Shown here one piece after another: positions 7,403 through 15,479 of a stretch of DNA of 64,000 nucleotides. Position 1 is the stretch's first letter. Each line of letters opens with the position of its first letter. The notes under the pieces were generated by a model. That model searched no databases. It saw only the letters and a program-made list of their open reading frames with translations, and had not been told where the DNA came from. Origin of the DNA: Curtobacterium sp. MCSS17_015 (GTDB taxonomy: Bacteria; Actinomycetota; Actinomycetes; Actinomycetales; Microbacteriaceae); assembly GCF_003234265.2 (NCBI RefSeq), contig NZ_CP126256.1, positions 2,914,001-2,978,000 on the forward strand. Direction: 5' to 3'. A program made the translations under genes and the position numbers.

Positions 7403-9517
7403 GTGGCGCAGGACGGGCAGCACTCTCAGTACGGCCGCGGGGAGCCGCTCGGCGCCTCCTACCGCCTGGTCGAACTGCTCGGGACGGGGGCGTCCGGCGA
7501 AGTCTGGCGGACCGAGCACACCGCGACGGGTGAGCAGTTCGCCGCCAAGCTCCTGCGTGCCGAACTCGCCGCGGAACCCGACGTCGTCGAGCGCTTCGTC
7601 CGCGAACGCTCGGTGCTCCTCGCGCTCGAGCACCCCTCGATCGTCCGGGTGCGGGACCTCGTCGTCGAGGGCGACCGCCTCGCCATCGTCATGGACCTGG
7701 TGGGCGGCGGTTCGGCGCGCGACCTCCTGCTCGCCGTCGGCACACTCCCGCCGCGGGACGCCCTGACGGTCACCGCGGAGACGCTCGACGCCCTCGCAGC
7801 AGCACACGGGCAGGGCGTCAGCCACCGGGACGTCAAGCCCGACAACGTGCTGCTCGACCACGAGTGGACCGCGGGCAGCACGGGCGACGTACGGGTGTCG
7901 GACTTCGGCATCGCGTCCGTCGTCGCGGAGCGGGACCGCAAGACCACCGGACTCCTCGGCACACCGCAGTACATGGCACCCGAATCGATCAGCCAGGGCC
8001 GATCGGGTCCGGCGGCCGACGTCTACGGCGCCGGCGTGATGCTCTACGAGCTCCTGTCCGGGCGGACGCCGTTCGCCGGGCCCGGCACCGACTTCGCGGT
8101 GGCGTACCGGCACGTGACCTCCACCCCGCCGCGGCTCGACGTACCGGATGCACTGTGGGCCGCCCTCTCGTCGCTCCTCGCCAAGGACCCGGCCGCGCGT
8201 CCCTCGGCGGTCGACGCCGCGGCCACCCTCCGCCGACTGGCACGGTCCCTGCGGGACGCGCCGGCCCTGCCGCGGGCCGACGACCCCGAGTCGTTCGACG
8301 AGATCGAGCGGCCGGCGACGGTGGTGCGCGGCGGGTCCGGCGCTGCGGGTGCGGCCGGTGGCGGTGCCGGCACTTCGTCGGCCGATGCGGGTGCTTCCCC
8401 GGCCGGTGCGGCTGACGGGGACGCGGGCAGCGCGCTGGCGGCCGCCGACGCAGCGGGACCCGAACCCGAGCTCGGGCAGGCTGGGTCGCAGACCGTCATC
8501 CGTCCCCTCGCCCGCCCGCCGGTGGCCGTCGTCACGGCCGAACCCGAGCCGCCCCGTCGCCGCTTCCGTCGGCCCGACTGGCTGACGAACCGAATGCTCG
8601 CCCTCGGCGTGGTCGGGGTCGTCCTCGTCGTGGTGCTCGTCGTCGCCGCCGTCGTGTGGCTGCCGGGCGCGGGGCGCAAGGGACCCGCCACCGGCACGGG
8701 GACAGCGCAGGCGGCGAGTGCGTACCAGCAGGACCGGCCGCTCCCGACGGGGCTGACCACCACCCGCAAGGCCGTCGTCGACCCCCAGGCCGGCACCGTC
8801 GAGGTCTCGATCACGTACAGCGCGCAGACCGCACCGCTCAGCGGACCCCTGCTCGAGGTCCTCCCCGGCGCGGACGAGGACGCCGACTGCCCGGCGGTGA
8901 CGTGGAGCGGCGAGGGCGTGACCGCGAAGCGGAACCAACCGTCCCTGACCGGCGTCGACACCGCCTGCGCGTGGAGCCTGACGGGGGTCGAGATCGAGGC
9001 GGGCGGCTCCGTCACGGTGCAGGCCTCCGTGCCGCAGGACGTCGTGGCGGCCGGTGGCTCCGGGTCCGGCGGCTCTGGGTCCGGCGGAACGGGGCTGCAG
9101 GAGTGGCTCGACGCCGTCGGCGCAGCGACCACCGCAGCGGTGACCGACCAGGAGGTGACCGGTACCGCGTACCCGGTGCAGCGCCTCCAGGGTGTCGACG
9201 TCCGCACCCCCGACCGCACCGTCAGCCAGACCACGCTGCCCGTGACGCTCGTGCCCGTGTGGCCGAGCGGTGCGGACGAGCTGAACCCGCTCTACCGCAG
9301 CCCGAGCGCCGGGAAGCCCTCGGAGATGCTGACCGACGTCGCGGGCGGTGAATCCGGCGTGCGGTTCGCCGACGGATGCTCGGGAGCCCTGGCGGTGTCG
9401 TCGGACGGGCTCGTCGTGACCGCGCTGTCGGTCGCGCCGTCGTGCACCGTGCGGGCGACCGTGGGCAACTTCACCAACCTCGAGAGCCAGCCGTTCGGGA
9501 TCACCACGCGGGACTGA
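7403..9517 (+). CDS. Transmembrane Ser/Thr protein kinase
   Basis: The 704-residue protein starts at a GTG. It has a complete Hanks-type kinase domain (about 20-280): Gly loop GTGASGEV (27-34), Lys49, catalytic HRDVKPDN (141-148), DFG (167-169) and APE (192-194). A Gly/Ala/Pro-rich linker (310-385), one membrane helix (about 398-420) and an extracytoplasmic domain of about 280 residues with a Gly/Ser patch follow. The outer domain has no clear PASTA repeats. It converges on a gene whose product has an FHA phosphothreonine-binding domain and resembles EssC, so that protein is a plausible target. The topology (kinase, one helix, outer domain) is also that of the T7SS pseudokinase EssB/YukC, but this kinase keeps every catalytic residue. 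Confidence 0.9.
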   Translation: MAQDGQHSQYGRGEPLGASYRLVELLGTGASGEVWRTEHTATGEQFAAKLLRAELAAEPDVVERFVRERSVLLALEHPSIVRVRDLVVEGDRLAIVMDLVGGGSARDLLLAVGTLPPRDALTVTAETLDALAAAHGQGVSHRDVKPDNVLLDHEWTAGSTGDVRVSDFGIASVVAERDRKTTGLLGTPQYMAPESISQGRSGPAADVYGAGVMLYELLSGRTPFAGPGTDFAVAYRHVTSTPPRLDVPDALWAALSSLLAKDPAARPSAVDAAATLRRLARSLRDAPALPRADDPESFDEIERPATVVRGGSGAAGAAGGGAGTSSADAGASPAGAADGDAGSALAAADAAGPEPELGQAGSQTVIRPLARPPVAVVTAEPEPPRRRFRRPDWLTNRMLALGVVGVVLVVVLVVAAVVWLPGAGRKGPATGTGTAQAASAYQQDRPLPTGLTTTRKAVVDPQAGTVEVSITYSAQTAPLSGPLLEVLPGADEDADCPAVTWSGEGVTAKRNQPSLTGVDTACAWSLTGVEIEAGGSVTVQASVPQDVVAAGGSGSGGSGSGGTGLQEWLDAVGAATTAAVTDQEVTGTAYPVQRLQGVDVRTPDRTVSQTTLPVTLVPVWPSGADELNPLYRSPSAGKPSEMLTDVAGGESGVRFADGCSGALAVSSDGLVVTALSVAPSCTVRATVGNFTNLESQPFGITTRD

Positions 9518-9569
9518 CCAGGGTGCTCACGGCGTGCCCGTGGGCCGGGAGGTCGGTGTGGTCGTGGAG

Positions 9570-9608
9570 CCGACAGATCACCGCGGGAGTCCTGCGGTGA
9601 TCTGTCGG
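9570..9608. terminator. Strong hairpin terminator between kinase and EssC-like gene
   Basis: A perfect 15-bp stem (9570-9584 with 9594-9608) with a 9-nt loop is followed by TTTCG. It lies between two convergent stops and probably serves both. Confidence 0.75.
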
Positions 9609-9666
9609 TTTCGCGCCGGATGCGGCTGGGCCCGGACCGGACGGGTGCCGCCCGGGACCGGGCCGG

Positions 9667-12600
9667 TCAGCTCGCGGCGGAGGCCGTCTGCACGAGCCGC
9701 ACCGCGCCTCCCGAGGCCGCGTACCCCCGGCCGGTGGTCAGCGCGACCGGTGATCGTCGGGGCAGCGTGACGCCGAGGAGCTCGCCGTCGTAGTCGACGT
9801 CGGGCTGCAGGAGCACGCCGCAGCGGGCCTTCCGGACCGCGCGGGTCCAGTGGCTGTACAGCGAGCGGAGGTCGGCCGAGCGGCCGGCCGCGACGACGCA
9901 GAGGCCGGGGCGCTCGGTCGCGAGGAGCGAGGAGATGCCCTGGTCACCGTCGTCGAAGCGTTCGGCGTCGTCGATGAGGAGCAGGACCGGTCCCCGCTCG
10001 AGGCGGATGCCGGCGAGGAGCGCCGGGACCTCGTCGGCACCGACGGCGAGCCGGTCGACCGTCCCGTGCTCGAGGGCGTTCGCGAGCGGCGAGCGGCGGT
10101 CGCAGATGCCCCACACCGCCGGCTTCACGCCGTCCGCGCTCCGTGCCGCTGCCGCCAGGGCGAGCAGCACCGAGGACTTGCCGGAACGCGCGGGACCGGC
10201 GACGAGGACGTGCTCGCCGTCGTACACCTCGAGCACCGCGGTGCCGAGGTCGTCCTCCGCGATCCCGACCGGCAGCTGCCACGGTTCCGTGTCGAAGCGG
10301 GCGGGCACGGCCAGGTCGGTCACCGAGACGGACCCCGGGAGCCGACCGACCGCACTGGCCTTGGGCGCGACGTCGCCCCACTGCTCGCGCACGGAACGGA
10401 CAGCCTCGGTGAGGGTCCCCGTCGGCGTGCCCACGTGCGACTGCAGCTTCGCCGTCGAGTCGATGAACCGCCCCGGGACGGGGGGCGGGACGTCCTTCGG
10501 GCGGACACCGATCGTCGCGTAGTCGTACGGGTCGGCGAGGCGGAAGAGCCACTTCTGCGTCGTGACCTCGTCCATGGCCGACGGGACGGCCTTGGCGCGG
10601 GTCGTGGACACGGCGAACGAGATGCCGAGCGCCGGCCCCTCGGCGTACACGCGGTAGAGCGCGTCGAGGAGTTGCTGGCCCTCGAAGTCCTGGTACTCGT
10701 CACGGAGAGCCGCCAGGCCGTCGAGGAGGACGACCGCGCGGCGACCACCCGGCGCAGCACGGCGGCGGTCGAGTTCGGTGCGGAGGTGCCGGAGCATGCG
10801 GGTCTGCAGCTCGGCAGCGCCGGCACCGGAGCCGACGTAGGCGCTCGTGTGCGGCAGGTCCGCCAGGGGCGCGAGGTCACCCGTCCCCATGTCGAGGACG
10901 AGCAGATCGAGGTCGTCTGGGCTCGACGTGCGGGCGAGCTGCAGCGCGATCGAGGCGAGGGCCGTGCTCGTCCCGCTGCCCGGGATCCCCATGAGCATGA
11001 GGTTGCCCTCGGCGAGGTCCCACCCGGTCCGGATCTGCCGCTGGTTGTCGGGGTCGTCGGCGAGTGCGACGGGGACGCGCGACGGGACCGGCGACCTCGG
11101 GGCGTCCTCCGGCAGGAGCGCGTCGAGCGGGACCGAGGTGCCGAGCGCTTCCGGCCAGATCGGACGCGGCGGTGCGTAGCCGGCCTCGTCGTTCGCCGTC
11201 CGGATCGCGTCGATGAGGACGTCGAGGTCGGTCAGGTCGTTCGACGCCGGTGCCGAGAACGCCACGGGCGCGGGGACACCGAAGACGTCGGTGGGCCGGA
11301 CGGTGACGGGCTGCTCGGCGCGGGCATCGCGAGCCCGACCGGTGACGAGTGCGGTCTGCACGGGCGTGATGTCGTCCTGGCCGAGCTTCACGTAGGCGCG
11401 ACCGGTCTGCTGGCGCCCGATGCCGGCGGCCGACGGCACGCCGATGACGTTCGTCGAGTCCTCGCGGCTCTGCACGCGCAGGGCCACGCGCATGTTCGTG
11501 TTCGCGAGGATGTCCTCGCTGACCACACCGGCCGGCCGCTGCGTCGCGAGGACCATGTGCACGCCGAGGGTACGACCCACGGCGGCGATCGCCACGAGGG
11601 ACGTCAGGACGTCCGGGAAGTCCTTCGCCAGCATCGCGAACTCGTCGACCACGAACAGCAGCCGGGGCATCGGTTCGGACGGCTTCGTCGCGAGGTAGGC
11701 GTCGAGGTTGTCGATGTCGGCACCCGCTGCGGCGAACACGCGCTGGCGTCGCCCGAGCTCGGCCTCGAGCGCCCGGATGGCGCGATCGGCCAACTGCTCG
11801 TCGAGGTTGGAGATCGTGCCGATCGTGTGCGGCAGGCGCTCACACGCGGCGAACGCGGCACCGCCCTTGAAGTCGACGAGCAGGAAGTTGAGGCGCGTCG
11901 GGTCGTTGCGCGCGGCGAGCCCGGCGACGAAGGAACGCAGGAACTCGCTCTTGCCCGAACCCGTCGTGCCACCGACCAGGCCGTGCGGGCCGTCCCGGAC
12001 CAGGTCGATCTCGAGGACGCCGCTCTCCGACGACCCGATCGGCGTCGAGAAGCCGGTGCGGGCCTCCCAGGCGGCGCGGATGGCCGCGGGACCGCTCGGC
12101 TCCCCGGCGGCGGCGGGGGCGGCGCTCGCGAGCAGGTCGGGCAACCGCACGAGCGCCGGCAGCGAGGCACCCGGCACGAGGAGCTCCGGGTCGTCGAAGT
12201 GGGCGACATGCCGGGCGCACTGCTCGGCGTCGGCCGGGCTGAGACCGGCGAGCACGACGTCCTCGACACGGATCCGCTCCTCCGGGCGGTAGACCGTGGC
12301 GGCCGCGTCGGACCCGACCGTGATGATCGTCGTGCACGCAGCGGGGAGCTGCTGCTCGTTCGTCGCGATCACGATGCCGCTCACCCGGCGCGGTCGTTCG
12401 CCGGGGCGGCGCACCTGACCGAGCGCCGACCGACCGTGGCCGAGCAGGCTCCGGGCCGGAGCGTCGCGGCCCTCGGTGAGGACCTCGGAGTCGATGAGGA
12501 CGAGGAGTTCCGGCGTCGGCAGCTCGTCGATGGACTCGCGGAGGCCGCGGAGCACCGCGGCGCCCTGGTCACGCTGGGCCGACATCCACCGCTGACCGGT

Positions 12601-13950
12601 GCTGCTCCCCGCCACTCGGGTGTGCGGCAGCCAGGAGGCCCAGGACCAGTCGTCCTCGCGGCCCCGGTCGCAGAACACCCCCACGGTGAGGTCTGCGGGT
12701 CCGCAGTGCACCGTCGCCTGGACGAGGAGGCTCCGAGCCAGGGCGAGGGCGCCCGCGCGGTCGCCGACGATGCCGACGACACCGGCGTCGCTGAGGTCGG
12801 CGACGACCGGGGCCGCGGTCAGCTTGCTCTCCTCGATGGCGGTCTTCGCTGCCTCCTCGAGCTTCATCTGCGTCGCGCGTGAGTCGAGTTGGGGACGCCA
12901 GGGCGCGTCGCCCGTGCCGGCGTGCAGGCTCAGGAAGTCGACGTCGTCGGCCCGTCGTTGCCAGAGGGTGGTCGCGGGCAACAGCGCGCGTCGGACCACG
13001 GTCGCCGGGTCGGGGACGAGCTCCTGCCGACGGGCGGCCTCGACGGCGGCGGCAGCGGTGATCTCGCCGCTGAAGTCGCGCACCGCCGCGGCGAAGCGCT
13101 CGTCCTCTTCCTTGAGGTTCTTCGCGCGCCGGTGCTTCTGCTCGAACCACATGCCGATCGCCGTGACGGGGCTGAGCAGGGCGAAGAGCGCGAAACGGGC
13201 ATCGCCGAGGAGGGCGACCATCGCCCCCGCGAGGACCAACGGCGCGGCGACCGTGATCCAGCTGAACTTCGACGCGGGCGGCACGTCCCGCTTCGCCGGC
13301 GGGGACACCGGCTCCACGTCCCGGTTCCGCCCGGGGCGCGGAGGCCGGTTGAACGGCGCCGTCGCCGCGGGCGTCAGGTTCGGCAGCGAGCCGGGAGCGG
13401 GGACCGTCGTCTCGTGCAGGTCCGGGCGCACGAGCAGCACGGCGCCGCCGACGATGACACTCGTGCCGACCTCGACGAGGACGCCCTCCTCGTCGAGTCG
13501 TTGCCCCGCCACCACGGTGCCGTTCGTCGAGCCGGAGTCGCGGATGCGGACGCCGTCGTCCTCGAGCTCGAGCGTGCAGTGCTCCCACGAGGCGCTCTCG
13601 GTGGGCAGGACCAGGTCGGCCTGGGGTGCGCGACCGACCACGAGCCTCCTGGACCGGGGGATCGGGACGACCGCCCCCGTGTCGAGGCCGCCCGCGAGGG
13701 TGACGGTCCACCCGTCCACCAGCTGCGGCCGTTCCTCCGGCGCGCGTGCGATGCGGGAGCCCTCGAGCAGGACGAGGTCGCGGAGCGGGGTGTCCACGCT
13801 CGTCCGGTGTCCGTCGACCGCCAGGGTCGTGCCGGGTTCCAGGGTGATGCCAGCGGCGGACTGGACGAGTTCGCCCAGGCACGACGTGGCGGCCCACCCG
13901 TCGACCTCGACCGCTTCACGTCGGTCGTCGAGTTCGATCAACAGACGCAT
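9667..13950 (-). CDS. EssC-like FHA/FtsK-SpoIIIE ATPase of a type VII secretion system
   Basis: This is a 1427-residue membrane ATPase. Residues 1-90 look like a first FHA-like or ubiquitin-like domain. An FHA domain at about 100-165 has the GR, S-x-x-H and NG landmarks (VGRAPQADL, SWEHC, STNGT). A helical pair spans 231-270. Three ATPase modules follow: D1 with intact Walker A GGTTGSGKSE (660-669) and Walker B LLFVVDE; D2 with an altered Walker A, GIPGSGTST (988-996, Thr in place of Lys); D3 with GPARSGKSS (1252-1260) and LLLIDD. N-terminal FHA domains, a helix pair and three tandem FtsK modules are the plan of EssC/YukB, the motor that drives WXG100 export. The start ATG has GAGGAGCGCGAAC upstream. 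It is the last gene of the leftward island, 167 bp after the binding-protein-like gene. Confidence 0.85.
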   Translation of the reverse strand: MRLLIELDDRREAVEVDGWAATSCLGELVQSAAGITLEPGTTLAVDGHRTSVDTPLRDLVLLEGSRIARAPEERPQLVDGWTVTLAGGLDTGAVVPIPRSRRLVVGRAPQADLVLPTESASWEHCTLELEDDGVRIRDSGSTNGTVVAGQRLDEEGVLVEVGTSVIVGGAVLLVRPDLHETTVPAPGSLPNLTPAATAPFNRPPRPGRNRDVEPVSPPAKRDVPPASKFSWITVAAPLVLAGAMVALLGDARFALFALLSPVTAIGMWFEQKHRRAKNLKEEDERFAAAVRDFSGEITAAAAVEAARRQELVPDPATVVRRALLPATTLWQRRADDVDFLSLHAGTGDAPWRPQLDSRATQMKLEEAAKTAIEESKLTAAPVVADLSDAGVVGIVGDRAGALALARSLLVQATVHCGPADLTVGVFCDRGREDDWSWASWLPHTRVAGSSTGQRWMSAQRDQGAAVLRGLRESIDELPTPELLVLIDSEVLTEGRDAPARSLLGHGRSALGQVRRPGERPRRVSGIVIATNEQQLPAACTTIITVGSDAAATVYRPEERIRVEDVVLAGLSPADAEQCARHVAHFDDPELLVPGASLPALVRLPDLLASAAPAAAGEPSGPAAIRAAWEARTGFSTPIGSSESGVLEIDLVRDGPHGLVGGTTGSGKSEFLRSFVAGLAARNDPTRLNFLLVDFKGGAAFAACERLPHTIGTISNLDEQLADRAIRALEAELGRRQRVFAAAGADIDNLDAYLATKPSEPMPRLLFVVDEFAMLAKDFPDVLTSLVAIAAVGRTLGVHMVLATQRPAGVVSEDILANTNMRVALRVQSREDSTNVIGVPSAAGIGRQQTGRAYVKLGQDDITPVQTALVTGRARDARAEQPVTVRPTDVFGVPAPVAFSAPASNDLTDLDVLIDAIRTANDEAGYAPPRPIWPEALGTSVPLDALLPEDAPRSPVPSRVPVALADDPDNQRQIRTGWDLAEGNLMLMGIPGSGTSTALASIALQLARTSSPDDLDLLVLDMGTGDLAPLADLPHTSAYVGSGAGAAELQTRMLRHLRTELDRRRAAPGGRRAVVLLDGLAALRDEYQDFEGQQLLDALYRVYAEGPALGISFAVSTTRAKAVPSAMDEVTTQKWLFRLADPYDYATIGVRPKDVPPPVPGRFIDSTAKLQSHVGTPTGTLTEAVRSVREQWGDVAPKASAVGRLPGSVSVTDLAVPARFDTEPWQLPVGIAEDDLGTAVLEVYDGEHVLVAGPARSGKSSVLLALAAAARSADGVKPAVWGICDRRSPLANALEHGTVDRLAVGADEVPALLAGIRLERGPVLLLIDDAERFDDGDQGISSLLATERPGLCVVAAGRSADLRSLYSHWTRAVRKARCGVLLQPDVDYDGELLGVTLPRRSPVALTTGRGYAASGGAVRLVQTASAAS

Positions 13951-14117
13951 GTTCGCGCTCCTCGTGGTCCGTGCGGCGGGGGGTGCCGCGGTGTGTGTGT
14001 CGCGGCGGGTGCGGTGCTGCGACCGGATGGGGACCGGTGCCTTCCCGCGGCTGCTTCGACTGCCCCGGCGGTCAGCGTGCGGTCATCAGCAACAGGTCAT
14101 GGGCGTGCGGGTGGTCA

Positions 14118-15479
14118 TCAGCGAGCGGTGGAGTCCTGGAACCACACCAGCGACGCCGTCGGTTCGGCCGTCGTGGGACGCAGTCCGAGCGTCTGGGAGG
14201 AAGCCGCCAGCACCGTCGCGTCGCTGCGCAACGCCTGCTGCTGCCGGAAGTCCAGCGCCGGTCCGGCGATACCGTCACCAGCGCCGAGCCGCAGGGAGGA
14301 CAGGGCGTCCGCGACGGCGGACGGATCGTCACTGCGCGCGGACCCCACGGCCCGGACGAGCGCGACGACCGCGTCGTGGCTGCGGGAGTCAGCGGCCCAG
14401 GCGACGGCGGAGAAGGGCTGGTCAGCTGTGAGGTTCTGCGCCGCCGCATCGTCGGCGAGGACGCGGACACCGTTGAGGAACGCCGACATCGCGCGTCCCT
14501 GCTCATCCGACGTGAGGGCGCGCGCATCGTCCGTCGCCACCCCCGCCGACACGAACGTGCCCGACAGACTGCCGTCGGCGTCGGCCAGGGCCGTGCCGAA
14601 TGCGGGGCTGGTCGCCTGCGGGGTGAGGACCACCGGGACGGTGACGTCCGCGGACTGCAAGGCGGCGACGAACGCCCCCTGTCGTGCGGCCGGCCCGCTC
14701 ACGACGACCGCGTCGGAGTCGACGGGAGCCTGCTCGTCCGCTTCCTCGTCGCCGGCTGCGGGGGTGGCGGTGGATGCGCCCGTGACGGCGCCGGTCCGCT
14801 CCGCGACGGTTGCCGCGAGGGCAGTGTCGTCGGCGACGTCGTCCGCGGTCAGCACGTGCGCGACATCGAGACCGGACGGAGCGCCACCACCGAGGTCGAC
14901 CAGGAGCGGTGACTCCGCACCCCGGAGCGCCTGCTCCATCGCCGCGCTGACCGATGCGGCGGAGGGGGCGGTGGACCACGAGTCACTGCCACTCGACGCG
15001 TACGGGAGGACCACCGGGACGCCGGCGTCGGCCGCGGCCTCGAGCGCGCCGGAGACGTGTGCTCCGGACGAGGCGACCACGATGCCCGCGACACCGCTGT
15101 CGACGAGGGCCTGGACGGCTCGCTCCCCGCCGCCGGCGCTGCCGCCGTCGTTCCGGGTGACGAGCTCGACGTCGACGCCACCGAGCGTCAGTCGACGTTC
15201 GGCGACGAGGGCCCCCTGTGCCGCTTCGTCCCACTCGGACCCTTCGCCGTCACCGAGGGTGACCACGACGCCGATCTTGGTCCCGTCCGGCACGTGCGCG
15301 ACGCGGAGCGGGACGGGCACGGTCGCCGGGACCGCCTCGGCGGCCGGTGTGTTCCGGTCGACGACGAACACGACGGCGGCGAGGACGACGGCGATGACGA
15401 GCACCGCCACGGCAACGATGACGAGCGGCTGACGCGGGCCGCGGGTGCTCTGGACCTCGTCGACGGCCTGGTGCGTCAT
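14118..15479 (-). CDS. Membrane-anchored periplasmic-binding-protein-like protein
   Basis: The 453-residue protein has a short cytoplasmic N-terminus, one membrane helix (about 18-40, VIVAVAVLVIAVVLAAVVFV) and a large outer domain that reads like a type I periplasmic binding protein: IGVVVTLGDGEGSEWDEAAQ, then GVAGIVVASSGAHVSGALEA and VPVVLPYASSGSD. Such domains bind amino acids or other small ligands, but no ABC permease or ATPase is nearby, so import is unlikely. Its ATG overlaps the stop of the coiled-coil lipoprotein as ATGA, tying it to the secretion island. A structural or sensing part of the secretion apparatus is my inference. Confidence 0.65.
   Translation of the reverse strand: MTHQAVDEVQSTRGPRQPLVIVAVAVLVIAVVLAAVVFVVDRNTPAAEAVPATVPVPLRVAHVPDGTKIGVVVTLGDGEGSEWDEAAQGALVAERRLTLGGVDVELVTRNDGGSAGGGERAVQALVDSGVAGIVVASSGAHVSGALEAAADAGVPVVLPYASSGSDSWSTAPSAASVSAAMEQALRGAESPLLVDLGGGAPSGLDVAHVLTADDVADDTALAATVAERTGAVTGASTATPAAGDEEADEQAPVDSDAVVVSGPAARQGAFVAALQSADVTVPVVLTPQATSPAFGTALADADGSLSGTFVSAGVATDDARALTSDEQGRAMSAFLNGVRVLADDAAAQNLTADQPFSAVAWAADSRSHDAVVALVRAVGSARSDDPSAVADALSSLRLGAGDGIAGPALDFRQQQALRSDATVLAASSQTLGLRPTTAEPTASLVWFQDSTAR

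Noticed and set aside
9850..12882. A 1010-codon open frame on the plus strand across the EssC-like gene
   Set aside because: It is antisense to a gene with clear Walker motifs. Its product is Arg/Asp/Val-rich low-complexity text with no domain. High G+C makes such long shadow frames common.
12889..15432. An 847-codon open frame on the plus strand
   Set aside because: It spans two real genes on the other strand and their intergenic gap, and its composition is that of an antisense shadow.
14118..15479. Branched-chain amino-acid importer component
   Set aside because: It has a membrane anchor rather than a lipobox, and no permease or ATPase genes follow. Its overlap with the lipoprotein gene ties it to the island.
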